From assembly GCA_030267565.1 (NCBI GenBank), contig BRXU01000015.1, forward strand, positions 2,293,001 to 2,357,000: a DNA stretch of 64,000 nt. Reading direction: 5' to 3'. Position numbers and translations under genes: made by a program. The notes beneath the pieces were generated by a model. That model did no database searches, was not told the origin of the DNA, and saw only the letters and a program-made list of their open reading frames with translations. Source of the stretch: Pleodorina starrii. Lineage: Eukaryota; Chlorophyta; Chlorophyceae; Chlamydomonadales; Volvocaceae. Below are positions 25,944-38,852 of the stretch, in pieces; position 1 is the first letter of the stretch, and each line of letters opens with the position of its first letter.

Positions 25944-26344
25944 TGTAAGAGGGGATTCCGGACTTAGCGCGACGCGCGGGTCCGACCCGTTGGTCACGTA
26001 ACAACGTGAACCTTCAAAGTAACAGAATCAGACATATTAATAATAAATATTAATACAGTCCAAAGACTAGTGTGGTGTGTCACTAGTTGGAGGAGTTCTC
26101 AGAGAGAACACAGAAGATACTTGATCTGTCGTATCACGATACGGCACGCGGCTTGGCGAGGGCCGTGAAGTAGAAAAGCTCGTCGGGCTAGGGCATGGTG
26201 CCATTGCTTACACACTGCGGTCCAGGTTCAATACCTGGCTAGGCCCATACTTCCGTTTACATCTCACTCGCTTAAGGTATAAAGATCCACGCTTCCGCAC
26301 AGGTCTGCCACTCGGCAGACTAAGATAGAATCTCATTCATTACA
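25944..26344 (+). repeat. 3' LTR of the chromovirus
   Basis: This 401-bp LTR starts TGTAAGAGGGG, ends CATTCATTACA, and is followed by CCCAT. It contains an AT-rich block (26034-26060) and a tRNA-like sequence (26185-26246). No full matching 5' LTR exists in the window. Confidence 0.85.
26185..26246 (+). other. Degenerate tRNA(Val)-like sequence inside the LTR
   Basis: A perfect T-arm CCAGG-TTCAATA-CCTGG (26222-26238) is preceded by a GCTTACAC anticodon-loop-like segment as in valine tRNAs. A GGC/GCC D-arm-like stem lies upstream, and partly complementary ends GGGCTAG and CTAGGCCC close it. At about 62 nt it is shorter than a functional tRNA, so it is a relic or a tRNA-derived promoter (A and B box-like) and not a tRNA gene. 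Confidence 0.5.
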
Positions 26345-26349
26345 CCCAT
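26345..26349. repeat. Right target-site duplication CCCAT
   Basis: Same five bases as at 17445-17449, directly after the terminal CA of the LTR. Confidence 0.75.
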
Positions 26350-27893
26350 CGTCGTCCCCTGCGGTGGGTGAGGGGGCTGCCAGCATTGTCCCACGTGAAG
26401 GTGGAGCACGTTTCTCTGGTGATTACGCCACAGCGCCAAATTCTTCTCCCTAAACACTTTGGGAACGCCACTTCTTAAACAAGCTACGTTATTCCGGTCG
26501 GAGCAGTATGCCGCCGCACCATGAGGATTGAGTGTTAGGTGTTGCCGCCCTTGTGCCGCGCTTGTGAAGCTATTCGTATTCAACAAGCTGCGCGAAGCTG
26601 CGCGTGACCACTGCACGCTGGCCCAGCCACGCTCCCCCCGACAGTTCTCCGCCGACATTGGTGCAAAGTCTAATACATCGCGCTGCCGCCCTTTGTTGTT
26701 GACAACCAAACTCGCCGCTGTTGTGTACGGTATCTTCGGGAAATGCGCAAGGGCTGCGGTGTGGCCAGGTGTGACCCATGCGACCCGTGGGCCACTGAAA
26801 ACACCTATTCATCTTAACGGCGGAACCGGCCACCCAATCAGAACACGTCGTCAGCCTAGATCATTTAGGGCGATCATATTTGGCTTGGCGATAACTCGCG
26901 GCGGGACGCAACCGGTGCACACAGTTCGGGTCCAAGGAACCCCTCAAACGGTGCGAAATTGCAAAAGCCTAGCGGGGTGCGATGTCCGCGCCACCCCAGC
27001 CGACATGCCACGGAAATACACTAATTGCATTCCCAAATTCTGACGCTTTGCTGTAGGCAAAGTCCAGGAAGATTCACAGAACGTCTTTTGAAAGCCCAAC
27101 CGCAAATCTCACGCGTTCGGGGACCTTGGACCACGGGTTGCCAGATCCAAAGCGGACAAAGGCTCTTGTTTTTGCTGTTTTGCACCGCATCCAAAGGGAG
27201 CAGAACGTCAGATTGACAGAATTGTCCTGGCAAGAACCCTCGCAAAGCTGGAGCTGTCAGAACAGGCACCTAACTGGTTTTGTAGCCGCGGCGGAGAGGG
27301 ATCGCTCTGGCGGCTCGGTGGATGGGCGGCTGCTTCACAAGGCTTCGTTTCCTGATATCCAAGCACGCCGACAAGCCCACAGGCCCGCTGGGGATGAGCA
27401 CCTATCATGGCCAAAAGCACCAGGTATGAGGTCGCGCGCAGCGGCCCCGATGCAAACGCTCGCGAGACGCAAGGTAATTGTGCTTCGATGTTGAGCTTGT
27501 GGGTTATGCGAAAGACGTGCTGCATCGTGCCCGCCGTTTCCGGCGCGGGTTTCTGTTGCGCACGGGTTGCTCTCAGTGGATGTTTTTCCTTGGACCACGG
27601 CCCCGTCCTTCGTTCGTGTTAGGTGCACCTTAGTTGCCGTTGCGCGCGCCCCAGCAGCATCCGTCCGGAGGTCCTGTCGCGAATGCTTTCCACGACACCA
27701 ATGAAGGCAGCACCTACCTGCGATCCGCTTGTGCTCGTGCGTTGCGGCGCGCAGACGGCTCTGCTTCCCAATTCTACTGCCGCTCGGCCGCCAAACGCCG
27801 CCCTGTCCTGAAGCCCACGCACCACATCCCGTGTCGCTGCGGCTGTTGGCCCCCGCCGGCGCCCATCCATCGCGACCCCACGCCCTACCCTCC
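26350..27893. other. Intergenic region upstream of the coiled-coil gene
   Basis: No recognisable gene. It probably holds the promoter and 5' UTR of the following gene in its last few hundred bases, but no TATA or other element can be named with confidence. Confidence 0.5.
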
Positions 27894-30800
27894 ATGCCCC
27901 TGCGCTTCCCCCCTCCACAGAGCAACCGCGGCGCCATCCACACCCAAGACATCAACGCCTTGCATCCCGCTGGCTTGCCCCTCGGCAGCAGTCCCCTGGG
28001 GGCCGCCGCGAGGCCCCCGCCGGCGGTCGGCTCGCTCGGCACGGAGAGTGGCGGCAGTAGCGGCGGCGCCGCCGCCGCCGCCGCCGCAATGCGCGGCGCC
28101 CAGTTATCTGGAGGACCAGGGCTCCCTGAAGCGCTGAAGCCGCACTCCGCCAGCAGCTGCCTGCCCGCGGCAAGCGGTCTGACTGGCGCTCCTTTCGTCG
28201 ACACTGAGTCTAGCTCGGAGCCTCCACAGGGGTTCACGTATCACGAGCAGCCAACGCCGTCAATGAACAAGCAGGTGCGGCAGCAACCACAACCGCGTCT
28301 GCCGCCGGAGCCGCCGCAGCCGCCGCAGCCGCAGCAGCAGCAGCAGCCGCACACCGTCCCCGCGCCGCAGCCCATCCATCCAGCAATGGCGCAGCAGATC
28401 CCGCCGCCGGCACCACCGCCGCTGCTGATGCAGACGAGGAGTTTTGACAACAAGCAGCAGGGGGCAGACCACCACGTTCGCGAGATGAGTTCGCTCGGCC
28501 ATCAGGACCCCGCGCAGCCCGCTGCCCCTGCCGTCGCCCCCGACGAGCAGCCGGCAAGCCGACAGACACACGTTCAGGCCCCCGCCCTGCAGCAGCAGCA
28601 GCAGCAGCAGCAGGAGGGCACACAGGAACTTCAGTGGTCTTCGTGGGAGCCGCCCCGAACTGCTTACGACTCGCGCGAGTGCCGGAATCCGGTGGCGTCT
28701 GCGCCGCCACAGGGCCTACCGCCGCCGCCGGTGGCGGCCGCGCCGTCGCAGCCGCCGCCGCTGCCCGAGCAGCAGCAGCAGCAGCAGTCTCAACAGCCGC
28801 TGGATCCATCCCAACCGCCGCCGCAGAGTCCGCGTCACCCATATACGCCGGCGCAGCCGTCTCCCGAACCGCCGCAGGCGACTCAGCCGCCGCCGCCACC
28901 GCCACCGCCGCCGCCATCATCACCAGTGACGCAGCGGCAGCCGGAGCCGCGACAGGAGCCGACGCGGGATCTGGAGGCCCTTGACATGACGGACCCGTCG
29001 CTGCTGCTGTCGTCGCCACCTCAACAGGAGCTCCAGAGCACCTGCAGCGCCGCCGCGGCACCGAGGAGCCACGAGCTGCCTGACGTCGTCTCACCGTCGC
29101 CTCCAGTTTCGGTCGACTCGATTTGCAGCAACGGCGGCGGCGGCGGCCACCTCGGCAACGGCGGCGGCGGCTATCTCAGCAACGGCGGCAACGGACTCGA
29201 CGGCGCAAGTTGCCTGCAGGGTATGGGATTCGATCTGCGGACGTGCGAGCCGTCAGGCCGCGGCAGCGCCACCCACTCCATTGCAGCTGGCGCTGCTGCG
29301 GCAGCAGCCGCCGATGCGGCAGCTGGCGGCGGCACCGCCGCCGGTCCCGGCCTCACCCCTCCACCCACACAGATTGCGTCCAGGTGCGTGTGTCTCGCTG
29401 TGGTGGTTACAGTGGGGGCAGTGGTCACACCCTCAGAGGAGTGTTTCGCCGGATGTTGTGTCCTGACGGCTGCATCCAGTAATCATTTGCACAAACCACG
29501 GAGCGGCAACTAACGGCGCAATCGGCCAGCATGCGGTGGCTCGTGATCTCCCTCAGCATCGCCGATCTCCAGGCCGTGCCTGGGGGGGAGTCTGCGGTCT
29601 GGCCATGCCAGGATTGCCAGCCCAGCCTCATCCAAGCCGCAAGATCCAGAACGTCCGTTGGTCGACTGAGAGCAGCCCCGCGCCCGCGCGCTGGCTCGCA
29701 CTCGGCCGCTCGCCACGCGCCTCTGTTTGATTGACCACTGCTGCTTCTGCTGCTGATGCTGCCAAGTGTGCTTCCCTCCTCAACGCAAATCCCGCAGATC
29801 CCAGGACGCCCCGCGAACTCCCGGGGCCGCGTTGCACCCACCATCGGCATCGGCAGGGCCCGCATTGCTGGAGGGCGCCGACCAACAGCAGCAGCAGCAG
29901 CAGCTGCCCGCCGGCATCGTGCCCGGGAGCCGTTGTCCAGCAGCACCGCTACCCGACGAGGCCGCATCCCGTGCTGCGCGTGCTGTGCCCCTGGCGTCCT
30001 CGGCGACGGCCCCGCAACCTCCCCAGCCTTGCCAGACGGCGGGTGTGGTGTTCAGCGGCGGTGAGCGGGAGACCTCAAGGTTGCCCTCAACGGCTGCATT
30101 GCAGGGGAATGGATTTTCGCAATTACGATACCGCGTCGAATGGATGCTGCCCGCAGGCTTCGCTCTAGGAGCCGAGCTGTCGCGGCCAAGTTCGTCGCCA
30201 CAGCAGCAGCCGCAGCAGCAGCCGGCGCCCATGCCGCCGCCGCCACTGACTCGACTAGACGGTGATCGTGAGCTTTCCTATTGCCATTCGAATGCCGGCT
30301 TGGAAGGGCGGGGCTTTGGGTGGGCGGCTTCGGCTACGGCGGCCTCCGCCTGGGAGGCGACACCGGTCATGACCCACGGGTCGGCAGCGTTCGGGGCGCA
30401 GCCGCAGCCGCATGGCGCCAAGGCCGGTCCTCAGCCCGCCCCCGCGCCCTCAGCGGCGTCGCTGCAGCTGCCGGGAGCACTGTGTCTGGGAGCAGCCGCG
30501 GCAGCAGCGGCGGCAGGCATCGCAAGCGGCGTTGCGGGCGGCGATGAGGAGGGATCGGCCAGCAGCGGGGCAGGCGACGAGGGGCTCCTGCGCTCCGAGT
30601 CCCAAGACGTAGCGCAGGGCCTGTCTCCAGAGACTCCCAGCAACGCGCCCGCACCCGGCAGCGAGTTTCAGAAGTCGCGCGCATCGCCGACGCTGCCGCC
30701 GTCTGTCCTGCCAGCAGCCCCACAGCCGCAGCCAGCAAACGGAGGCGACAGCCACGGAGACGAGCCTGCCGCGGAGCCCTGGGCTGGCCGGGTTGGGCTG

Positions 30801-33800
30801 GGAGCTGCCGCCGTCGCTGATGGTTCCTATGTTGCGCCCGCGCAGATGCAGCCGCCGCCAACAGCACCGCCAGCGTCACCGCAGCGGCATCAATCGCAGC
30901 AAGAGGCTTCGGCGGGTGTCGCGCTGCCGCGCGCGCAGCCAAGTGGCGACGGTGGGGAGCAGAGGCCGGTGATAGCCGCCCCGGCTGGCCCCCTCCCAGC
31001 TGGACCTATCGCAGCAGCGGTCATGCCGGCAGCCGACGGCAACGGGCTCGGCATGGGCCCTACCACGTCGCAACCGCCGCCGCAGCAGCTGCAGCTGCAG
31101 TACGAACTGCAGCAGTACCAGGCACACCAACAGGAAAAGATGATTGGGCAGGACCATTACTACCAGCAACAGCCGCAGCAGCAGCAGTCGCAGCCGCAGC
31201 AGCAGCAGCCGCCACAGCAGCACGATCAGGCGCCTCGGCCTCAGCTGCACGCCCCCGCCTCGTGCGGCCATATGTCCCGGGTAAGCAGCGGGACGCAGGC
31301 CGAGGCCAAGAGGACGGTGTGGGAGGCATGCACGACGGAGTTCCCCGACGGTGTTATTGGCCCCGCGGGGCCCCCCGGGCCCCCCGCGGGGCCCCTCGGC
31401 AGCTGCGGCCACTTCAATGACCTGCAGGACATTGCAAATCAGCAGCAGCAGCAGCAGCGGACACAGCAGAGGCAGCAGCGTCGTAAACCCGGGCGCGAGG
31501 CTCCGGAGCCGCAGCCGTACGCATCGGATACGGCGCAGCCTCCGCACGCACCGCAATTGCAGTTGCGGCCGGCTGTGGTGCAGCCGCGGGAGCTGCGTCA
31601 GCAGCCGCGTCCGCAACCACCAAAGGTCTCTCGGGCGAAACGGTCGCTCGGGGCATGGTTCTCGTCGATGATAGCGAGCATCCTGCCCGGCCAAGCCGAA
31701 CGCCCGGATTCACACAAGCAGCCCGACTCCGATAATCTCCAGGAGCAGTGGCGGGCGCAACAGGACGGTTACGCGCATGGACAGTCCCTGGGTGACATCC
31801 AACTTCGGCAGGTGGAGAGCGGCAGGTCCGCGTCAGCAACCGGCTTGGATGACAGGGGCTACATGGAAGTCAGGCCACGCTCGGCGTTAGTGGGCAGCCG
31901 TGTCGCTGCACCTGCGCCTGCGGCGGCGCCAGCGCAGCCGCCGGCGGGGCCTTCCTGGGACGGCGGCGGCGCCGGCGGCGCCCCGGAGGCTGCAGTCGGC
32001 GGCGGCCCGTGGGTGGGCGACGCCTCAGCTCAGGCGGCGGCAACAGCGGCATGGGCTGCGGTGCAGGAGGCGAAGCAGCGGGCGGCGGAGGCGGAGGCTC
32101 GTGTGGCGCGGATGCGGGAGGCGATGTGCAAGGCAGAGGAGAGGGCGCGCCGTGCGGAGGCGGAGGTGGAGTTTTACCAGCATGATAAGCTGCAGGCGAT
32201 GGCAATGGAGGAAAAAGCGGTTTCGGATCTGGCTGCGCTGCGGGAAGAGGTGAGGCGAGGCGGCAGGCAAGGGGCGCAAGCCCGGACCGGAAACGAGTCG
32301 GGCGTCATCACCGGGTGGGCTCTACAGATGTGGTGCCAGCGCCAGACAGTCTATCGCGATTGGAAGACGAGAAGACAAGAAGGAAAGCCCCGCAGGCGCA
32401 GTGCAAGGCAGTGCAAAGTAGTGGTCGGTCGCTGCGGCCGCTGGCGCTGTGTGTGGTGGCGGGGCACTTCAGCAGTACATCTGCAATGCCAAAGGAAGAC
32501 TTCGACAGAACTAGCGGCGCATGTTTGTTGCAAAAGGTTTTATCTTGTACACCCCTCCCAGGCGATGCCGCTGTCGCTGCAACTGTCGCGGACGCGGACG
32601 CGGACCCCCCCCCGTCGTGTTCGCTGTCACGCCCGTTCTCTGCTGTCCCCGCAGCTGCAGCGCGTCAAGTCGGACCTGGGGGCGGCCGAGCGGGGAAACG
32701 TAGATCTGCGCAACCAGGCCGCGCGGCTGGACCATGGCAGGCGCGAGCTGCAGGTGCGCCGCGGCTCCTTTCTGGGCGCCTGCCTGGACGCGGATCGTCA
32801 TCATGCGTTCCTTTGCTAACGATTGGGCCAATCTTGGGCTTGCGACGAGGTCCTGCGAAACCCGTGTTACTGATATCACGTGCTTGTGCTCTGTGCCTCA
32901 AGAGGGAGGAACAGGGAAGGAGCCGCAAAGATCCGCAAAGCGCATGCGCCCCGCCTTACCACGGCTGCCCCCTCCCTGCGTTGATCTCGCCCTGCGTGGC
33001 GACCGCGGTCTTCTCGTGAAGTCCCCTCGCCTGCCTGCCTTTACCCCACCTCGATCGCAGGCCCAAGTCCGCGACCTTGAAGTGAGGCTCCAGGTCAGCA
33101 CTCGGGGGTGCGGGGGCACAGGGGCGCATTCGAGGGCGGGGGGATGTCCGCCTCGGGAGGGGACGCGCCCCTGGATGGGGGCAACAGGTCAAGCGGCTAC
33201 CGTATACGGCGAATGACGTCATAAGAGTTATGGGGTGCCGTACTGGCGTGCCCATAATTTGCTTCTTGCTTCAGTGCGGGGTTCCGTTCGTCGCTCCTCC
33301 TTTGGGTTGTGGTCTGGTCTGGATTCCGCGTTGCCGCCGACCCCGGTCCTGCATCTGTTAAAGGGTATCGGCCGCCGCAGTGTCGGGTGCGATGGCCTGT
33401 GATGACCCCCTTTGACTCCCTTGGGTCCGCTGCAAACCGTTCCTATGCGTCCGCTGCCCAAACGATTCATTCGACCATCCATCACTTTCCCACGTGCATC
33501 CCTCACGCTCCCAAGTCGCGCGCGCGCGCATTGAAGCAGCCGCGCATTTGACGGCGGCCTGCACCTTTGGCCCGCGCTGCCTCAACAATCTACACCTCCG
33601 CGATCGTACACGCATCGTACAATAAGTTACCGGTAGTTAGTTAGGCGCCGTACCCCTCATCACCACCACACGCGCAGGCGCAAGCCGCTCAATCCAAGTC
33701 CTACCTTCGCCAGCTGGCGGATGCGAGGCAGGAGGTGGAGGATCTGCAGATGGACAAGGACAGGTTGCAGGAGCGGTGCAGCGAGCTGGTAGGTGCATGT

Positions 33801-36800
33801 CGGTGCGGTGCGTACGGGGGCAGGACACGGGAGTTCCTCGTCTGGGAAGTGTTTTCATTGACATTGTGCTGTAAGCAAACAGGAGGCGCAATTAGGAGCG
33901 GGGTGTGCGAGGTGGAGACCCCAGGAACCGGGGGGTGGCCCGCTCTCAAACGCCGAGAGAGGCCCACACGTTTCCTAAACTCCTGGACTCCTGAACTCCT
34001 GAACGCCTGAACGCCTGGACTCCTGAACGGTGATTGGCGTGGGAAGGAAGCGACGCAAGATTGTTGAAAAGGGGACCGCAGCATCGGCAAGTACGAGAAC
34101 GCAAGTACGGCACACTGTCCACATCCATACAGCCATCCGCCGTCGGAGCGAGAGGGGCTGCGCGGCCGGAACGGGTTAAATTGATTTTGTGTCGTACATT
34201 GACCATGCCGTATTAGTTATCGCTGTAATGTATTGCAGATCCACGAGAGCGACAATCTTCGGTTGGAGCTTGATGAATTGTTGCACCACCACCACCAGCA
34301 CCAGGCGGGGCAGGCGGGGCAGGCGGCGGCGGCGCCGCCGCCGGTGCTGTGGCTTGACGCGTCGCGGTTGCGAATCGGGGCGGACCAGGAGATCGGCTTC
34401 GGGGTTTCGGAGCTCAATAACCATCTGTACGACTTCACCAAGGCCCTGGAAAACGCGGTACGACACGCGCTTACGCCGAGCCGGGCCTCCTTACCGGTAT
34501 TCCGTGTCGTGCGCTGCGGTGCCAGGTCCGGTGCGGCTGAAAGGCCGCCACCGCTGTAATGGACCCCTGCCTTGCCTTGCCTTTCCCATTGAGCTTCTGC
34601 TCGTCCATTCTCCGTTGCCGTCATTCATCGTCGCCTCCGAAACCAGTTCAGCTCATCACCTCTTCCGTCAACGGCGTGGAGCAACGTTCGCGCTCCGAAA
34701 CGCGACCTCTTGCAACCCGTGCGCCGTGCCGCGTCCCGTCATGCAACCCCCTGCAGGTCACTGGCCGGCTGCTGCTGCGCCTGCCGCCCGCCGACCCGCG
34801 CCCGAACATCCTCGCCCACAAGGCTATGCTCTGGCTGCGACGGGCGGTTTGGGACGAGCCCACCGGCCTCCTGTGCGGCGATGGACCGGCGATTGCGCTG
34901 CCGCCAGGGCGTCCAGACGCGTCGTCGTCGGGCCAGGGCGCGACAAGCGTGGGTCCGCCGCCGCCAAGTGTCGCAGCAGGCACTGACCCATGGGTCACCA
35001 CCGGCGCCGTCGGCGCCTGGCGCATCGGCCCGCTGCCGCTGAACCCCGAGGAGCAGAATCTACAGCTGTTGCTACGAAGCCACGCCGCCAGGCGCTGGTA
35101 CGACGTCGTGCTCGCCGTGATTGACGGCGGCGGCGGTGGCGGTGGCCGCGGCGGTGGCGGCGGGCCTGTGCCTGTTAGACTGGCCGGCGGCGGCACGTCC
35201 AATGAGCAGATGGCCGGGGCGGCGGCGGCGAAAGCGGCACGGCAGGCCGTGGAGGCCGTGGCGTCAGGGCTGACGGACGTGCTGGCGGCGGAAGCTGGTC
35301 TGCTGGGGCTGCAGCTGCCCGCTCCGCCGAAGGTCGCGGCCCTCCGTCAGCTGTCGGCACGTGCGCTGCTGCTGGGGCTGTTCGTGCCGGCGTCACACCC
35401 GTTGCTGCGACTGGTCGTGTCGCCGGCGGCGCCGGTCGAGGTGGCGGCCGCCGCAGCCACGGCGCAGGCGCCCGTCGACGCCGTCGCCTTCGCACCCAGC
35501 CACCAGGAGAATCTCAGGACGCTTCGTCTTCCGCAGCAGCAGCCGCTGCCGCCGACGCCTTCGACGCCGCCGCAGCCTCAGCAGCGGCCGAACAACAGAG
35601 GCGCCGCTGCTGCCGCCGCCACCGCCACCGCCGCCGCCGTGCCGCTCACCGACGCCGGCCGCGGTGCGGGCGACCGGGAACGCGTGCAGCAGCTCTTCGT
35701 GCTGTGCAGTACGCGGCCGGGCGCGGTGTACGACGGTGCAGACGGTACGACAGTCGCGCTGAAGGAGGAGGTGGTCACTTGGGTCGGGGACGCGGCCGCG
35801 GCCTCGGCTGCGGCTGCGGCTGTGGCTTCCGCTCGCGCCCCCACGCCTGAGATTGCGGCCGCGCCTTTGGTGGCCGCCAGTACTGCGGCGTCTGCGGCTG
35901 CTCCTGGGCACAACACCGCTACGGCTGCTGCCAGCCCGCCTGCGGCGTCTGCGGCGCCTGCGGGGCAAGATGTGCGAGCCGCAGCGGACCGCAGTGAGCC
36001 GGTGGGTCCGGTGGCGTCTGCGGCGCCAAGCAGCAGGGCCTCCGCTGAGGCGACGGCACCTCCAAGCGCAGCAATCGACGATAAGCCAGCAGCTGCGACG
36101 GCCGTTCCAGGTCCCAGTCACGGGGATGTAGCAGTTGAGGCGGCGGCGGCGGCGAAGGCGGCGGCGGCAAGCACGGCGGCGGCGCCGCCGCGGAACAGCC
36201 ACCCGGCAGCCATGCCGCCGATGGCGGCGCCACAGAACACAGCCGCGCCGCCGCCGCCAGGTGCTGCAGTGGGCAACGAGGCGCCGAAGGCGGGGACGGC
36301 CGCAGCGGCGGCAAGCCGCCAGCAGGCATGCTCAGCGGCCGTGCAGCCTTCCGACAAACCCAGGGCCAAGACGGTACCGTCGACGGCCCAAACACGCATT
36401 TGGGCGGCCGTGGCGGCTGGCCCGGGCAAGCCCGCGGCGGAACCGCATGGGCGGCCACCGCCGCCGCAGGCGCCCGCCGCCCCGCCGCCACCGCCGGGAG
36501 GTTCCGGTCCCGGATGCAACACCCAACCTCCCCAGGGCGCAGTTCAAGGTCGTGGGAACAGCCCGCAGGGCGCCGCCGGCGCGGCAGCGCCGCCGCCGCC
36601 CGGCGCCGATGTGGGTGTGGCCCCGGTGATGACGAGGCCACCCCCGGGAACGCGCACCGGCCCCAGCTCGTATAGCGCGGCGTTGCTGGCAGGGACCCCA
36701 GGCCCGCAGCAGGCGAGCAAGGGCCTTGCTAGCCTGCCGGGGACCCCTTCGTCGGCCCTGCTGGCGTCTTCACAGCGCGGCGCGGCGGTGGCAGCGGCTT

Positions 36801-37114
36801 CGGGAGTGGCTGCACCACCGCCGCAGCAGCGGGGCGCAGTGGGTAGTGCGAGTGGGGCGCGGCAGTCGCCGGCGCCGCTCGAGAGCAGCTGGGCGAAAGG
36901 GAAGATGGGGGCACCGTCGCCGCCGCTCACAGGGGGCTCACAGGCGCGGCAGCACAACGGTCATGGTGGCAATGGCAGAGGAGGCGGCGGCAGTGGAAGC
37001 GATGGGAGCGGCAGTAGCGGCGATGGCCGTCGCAGTGGGGGCGACAACGGCGGCAGCAGTGCCTGGCAGGGGGAACCCACCGCGGGCCAACGCTGGCGGC
37101 GGCGCTGCCGCTAG
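27894..37114 (+). CDS. Large Gln/Pro-rich protein with a central coiled coil, unknown function
   Basis: Seven exons with consistent phases give 2,253 residues: 27894-29383, 29798-32249, 32655-32753, 33061-33093, 33678-33788, 34239-34457 and 34757-37114. The four small exons encode continuous heptad-like sequence (LQRVKSDL..., AQVRDLEVRLQ, LRQLADARQEVEDLQ), continuing a coiled coil that starts near 32030. The N-terminal 1,300 residues are low complexity, with poly-Gln, poly-Pro and Gly/Asn runs. After the coiled coil there is a His-rich patch, then a more ordered stretch (34300-35130, with LWLDASRLRIG and LRSHAARRWYDVVLAV), then an Ala/Pro/Gly-rich tail. I recognise no family. The start is the first in-frame ATG of the long exon, and upstream exons are possible. 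Another frame is open near the 3' end (to 37202), so the last residues are uncertain. Confidence 0.75.
33972..34030 (+). repeat. Short tandem repeat (units like CTCCTGAA/CGCCTGAA) in an intron
   Basis: About six imperfect 8-9 bp units lie in the intron 33789-34238 of the coiled-coil gene. Confidence 0.7.
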
Positions 37115-38852
37115 CGGCACCGTCGGCGCCGGCGGCTTCACATACGCCGCGGTCGCGGCCGCCCCCGCCGCCGGCACGGTGTCGGTCAGGGCCAAGCCGT
37201 AGTTTGGGCCGGGGATGAGGGCAGCCCCGCAGGAAGGCCTGGCAACTATGCTGCGTGAGTGGTGGCGCTAGGTGGGAGGGTGGGTTGCAGCCCGCCGGGC
37301 AGATCGTGAGGGGCAGCTGCGCGGCGGCGAGGTTAGCTTCCTCTTCCGGAGTGGACGGCTGCCGAAAGGTTTGAGGCAAAGCCCAAGGGAGGACTACCAG
37401 AGGGAAGCCGAGTGTCTCATGCGCCCGGTCAAAAGGGTGGAGGAGTCTCTTTCTGTGACGGGAAGCGGGTGTTGCGGGTGTTACGCGCTGAGGCAGGGCG
37501 AAGAAGTCCCTACTTGGTACTCCCGGCGGGGAGCCGGCGGAGCAGCGGGTCAGCGGTTGGCAGCAACAGTTGGCATGAACTATTTGGATCTTGGCTCACG
37601 GCGGGGCTCTATTCGAGGCTGCATTTGCGTTTTACTGGATCCGGGGTATCGTAATTGGGGAATTGGGGAAGCGGGTGACTGGAGGGCTTTGGGGGCTTGG
37701 CGCGGTGGACAGGAGCTGAAGTGTTGAGCCCTAGCTGACCGAGTGCCGGGACGAGGTCTTGTCTCCATGTTTTCTTGTTTAGATCTTACCCACTTTGTGC
37801 CGTGGAGGTGCCGCCGTGGCGCACAGTATTCAGATCGGTTTGCGGGAAGGAGCTGGGGCTTGGAGGGAAGCTGCCTGCAGGCGTATGGCAACAGGAAAGC
37901 CCTTGTGCCAGGAATGGAAGGAGGCTCGGACACGAGAAATACATGCGTATGACCATAGTCACCGATTGAGCGCTGGTGCCGTGTGCACGCGCGTTTGAAT
38001 GCCTGGAGTGTGGCAGGAAGCGCGCAAAGGTGGCGCGATGCTATGTCGCGTTCCGTTGCAAGCAACTGTCTAGGTCTTGGAGGTCTGGGTCTCAGTCTCG
38101 GCCCTAGAGTTTTTCTGGGGGAAGGGGTATATCCTCAAACGTTTGCTGGACTGTTTGAATTGCTTGCGGCGTGCACTGCGGGTTGCCTAAGGCGTTGTTT
38201 GGCCCTGCCCTGCCCTGGTCTGACAGCTCCACCGCCGTTAACGGTGCGCACTTGAGGGCTCCCAGGGTCAGAACATTTTTTCCTATATCCATGGAATAGA
38301 TTAAGCAAAATTTTTGTTGCCATAGCTTTACAAGCAAGCCTGCTTGCTGCGGACGGGTTGACGGTTTGTGGCAGCCCTAGCCACTAGCCCTAGGATGCAC
38401 GAACCCGAGTTGCTGCTAATTGCCGCTGTTTTTTCTGGCCGTTGATTCAACATAATTGTTTTAGTACTAGCTGGATGTGACTTGTGTGCAACGAGCTTCT
38501 TGAGCTTGTAACGGTCCAGGCAAGCCAAGGGGCTTGCGAGCCGCCGGGCTGGAAGTAAATAACAAAAGATATTTAAAAGCCTCAACTCGATCACAGGCAG
38601 CAAGGTGGATTGCTTATATGGCGAAGCTAGGGTTTGGTTACGTAACGGTCTGTTCGGATGTCGCAGCATGTCGGCCTTTGAAATGTGGCGGCTTACGCAT
38701 TGCCTTACAAGTCAATCAGCGCATTATAATGCTAATTCCGCACTGTTTGTACGTAACCATTCCTTATACGTCCCTATCCGCCTATACCGGTAGTGGAGTG
38801 AAATCGAGTGAGCTGTGCGACAGTCTGGTTGGCACCTATTTTAGGGCTTGCA
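37115..38852. other. 3' UTR and intergenic region
   Basis: No supported gene. It should contain the 3' UTR of the coiled-coil gene and the 5' region of the next gene. A TGTAA motif, the usual volvocine poly(A) signal, occurs at about 38505, but it is far from the stop codon. Confidence 0.45.

Larger units (their letters stand above)
17450..26344 (+). mobile_element. Composite LTR retrotransposon insertion: TRIM-like left end fused to a chromovirus
   Basis: The insertion is bounded by TG...CA ends and the CCCAT duplication. The left end is a TRIM-like unit (103-bp LTR, short interior, 102-bp LTR). From 17932 the sequence continues with the last bases of the chromovirus LTR (TTCATTACA) and its primer-binding region, then gag and pol. 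A purine tract (25931-25943) precedes the full 3' LTR (25944-26344). The 3' LTR begins TGTAAGAG, while the left LTR begins TGTAACGC, and the two share only their tips. The simplest reading is a chimeric cDNA that integrated once. An alternative is later replacement of most of the 5' LTR. Confidence 0.8.

Noticed and set aside
32250..32819. Extension of the coiled-coil gene exon through the open frame after 32249
   Set aside because: The heptad pattern stops at GTGAGG and resumes exactly after the acceptor before 32655, so the open stretch between is intron.
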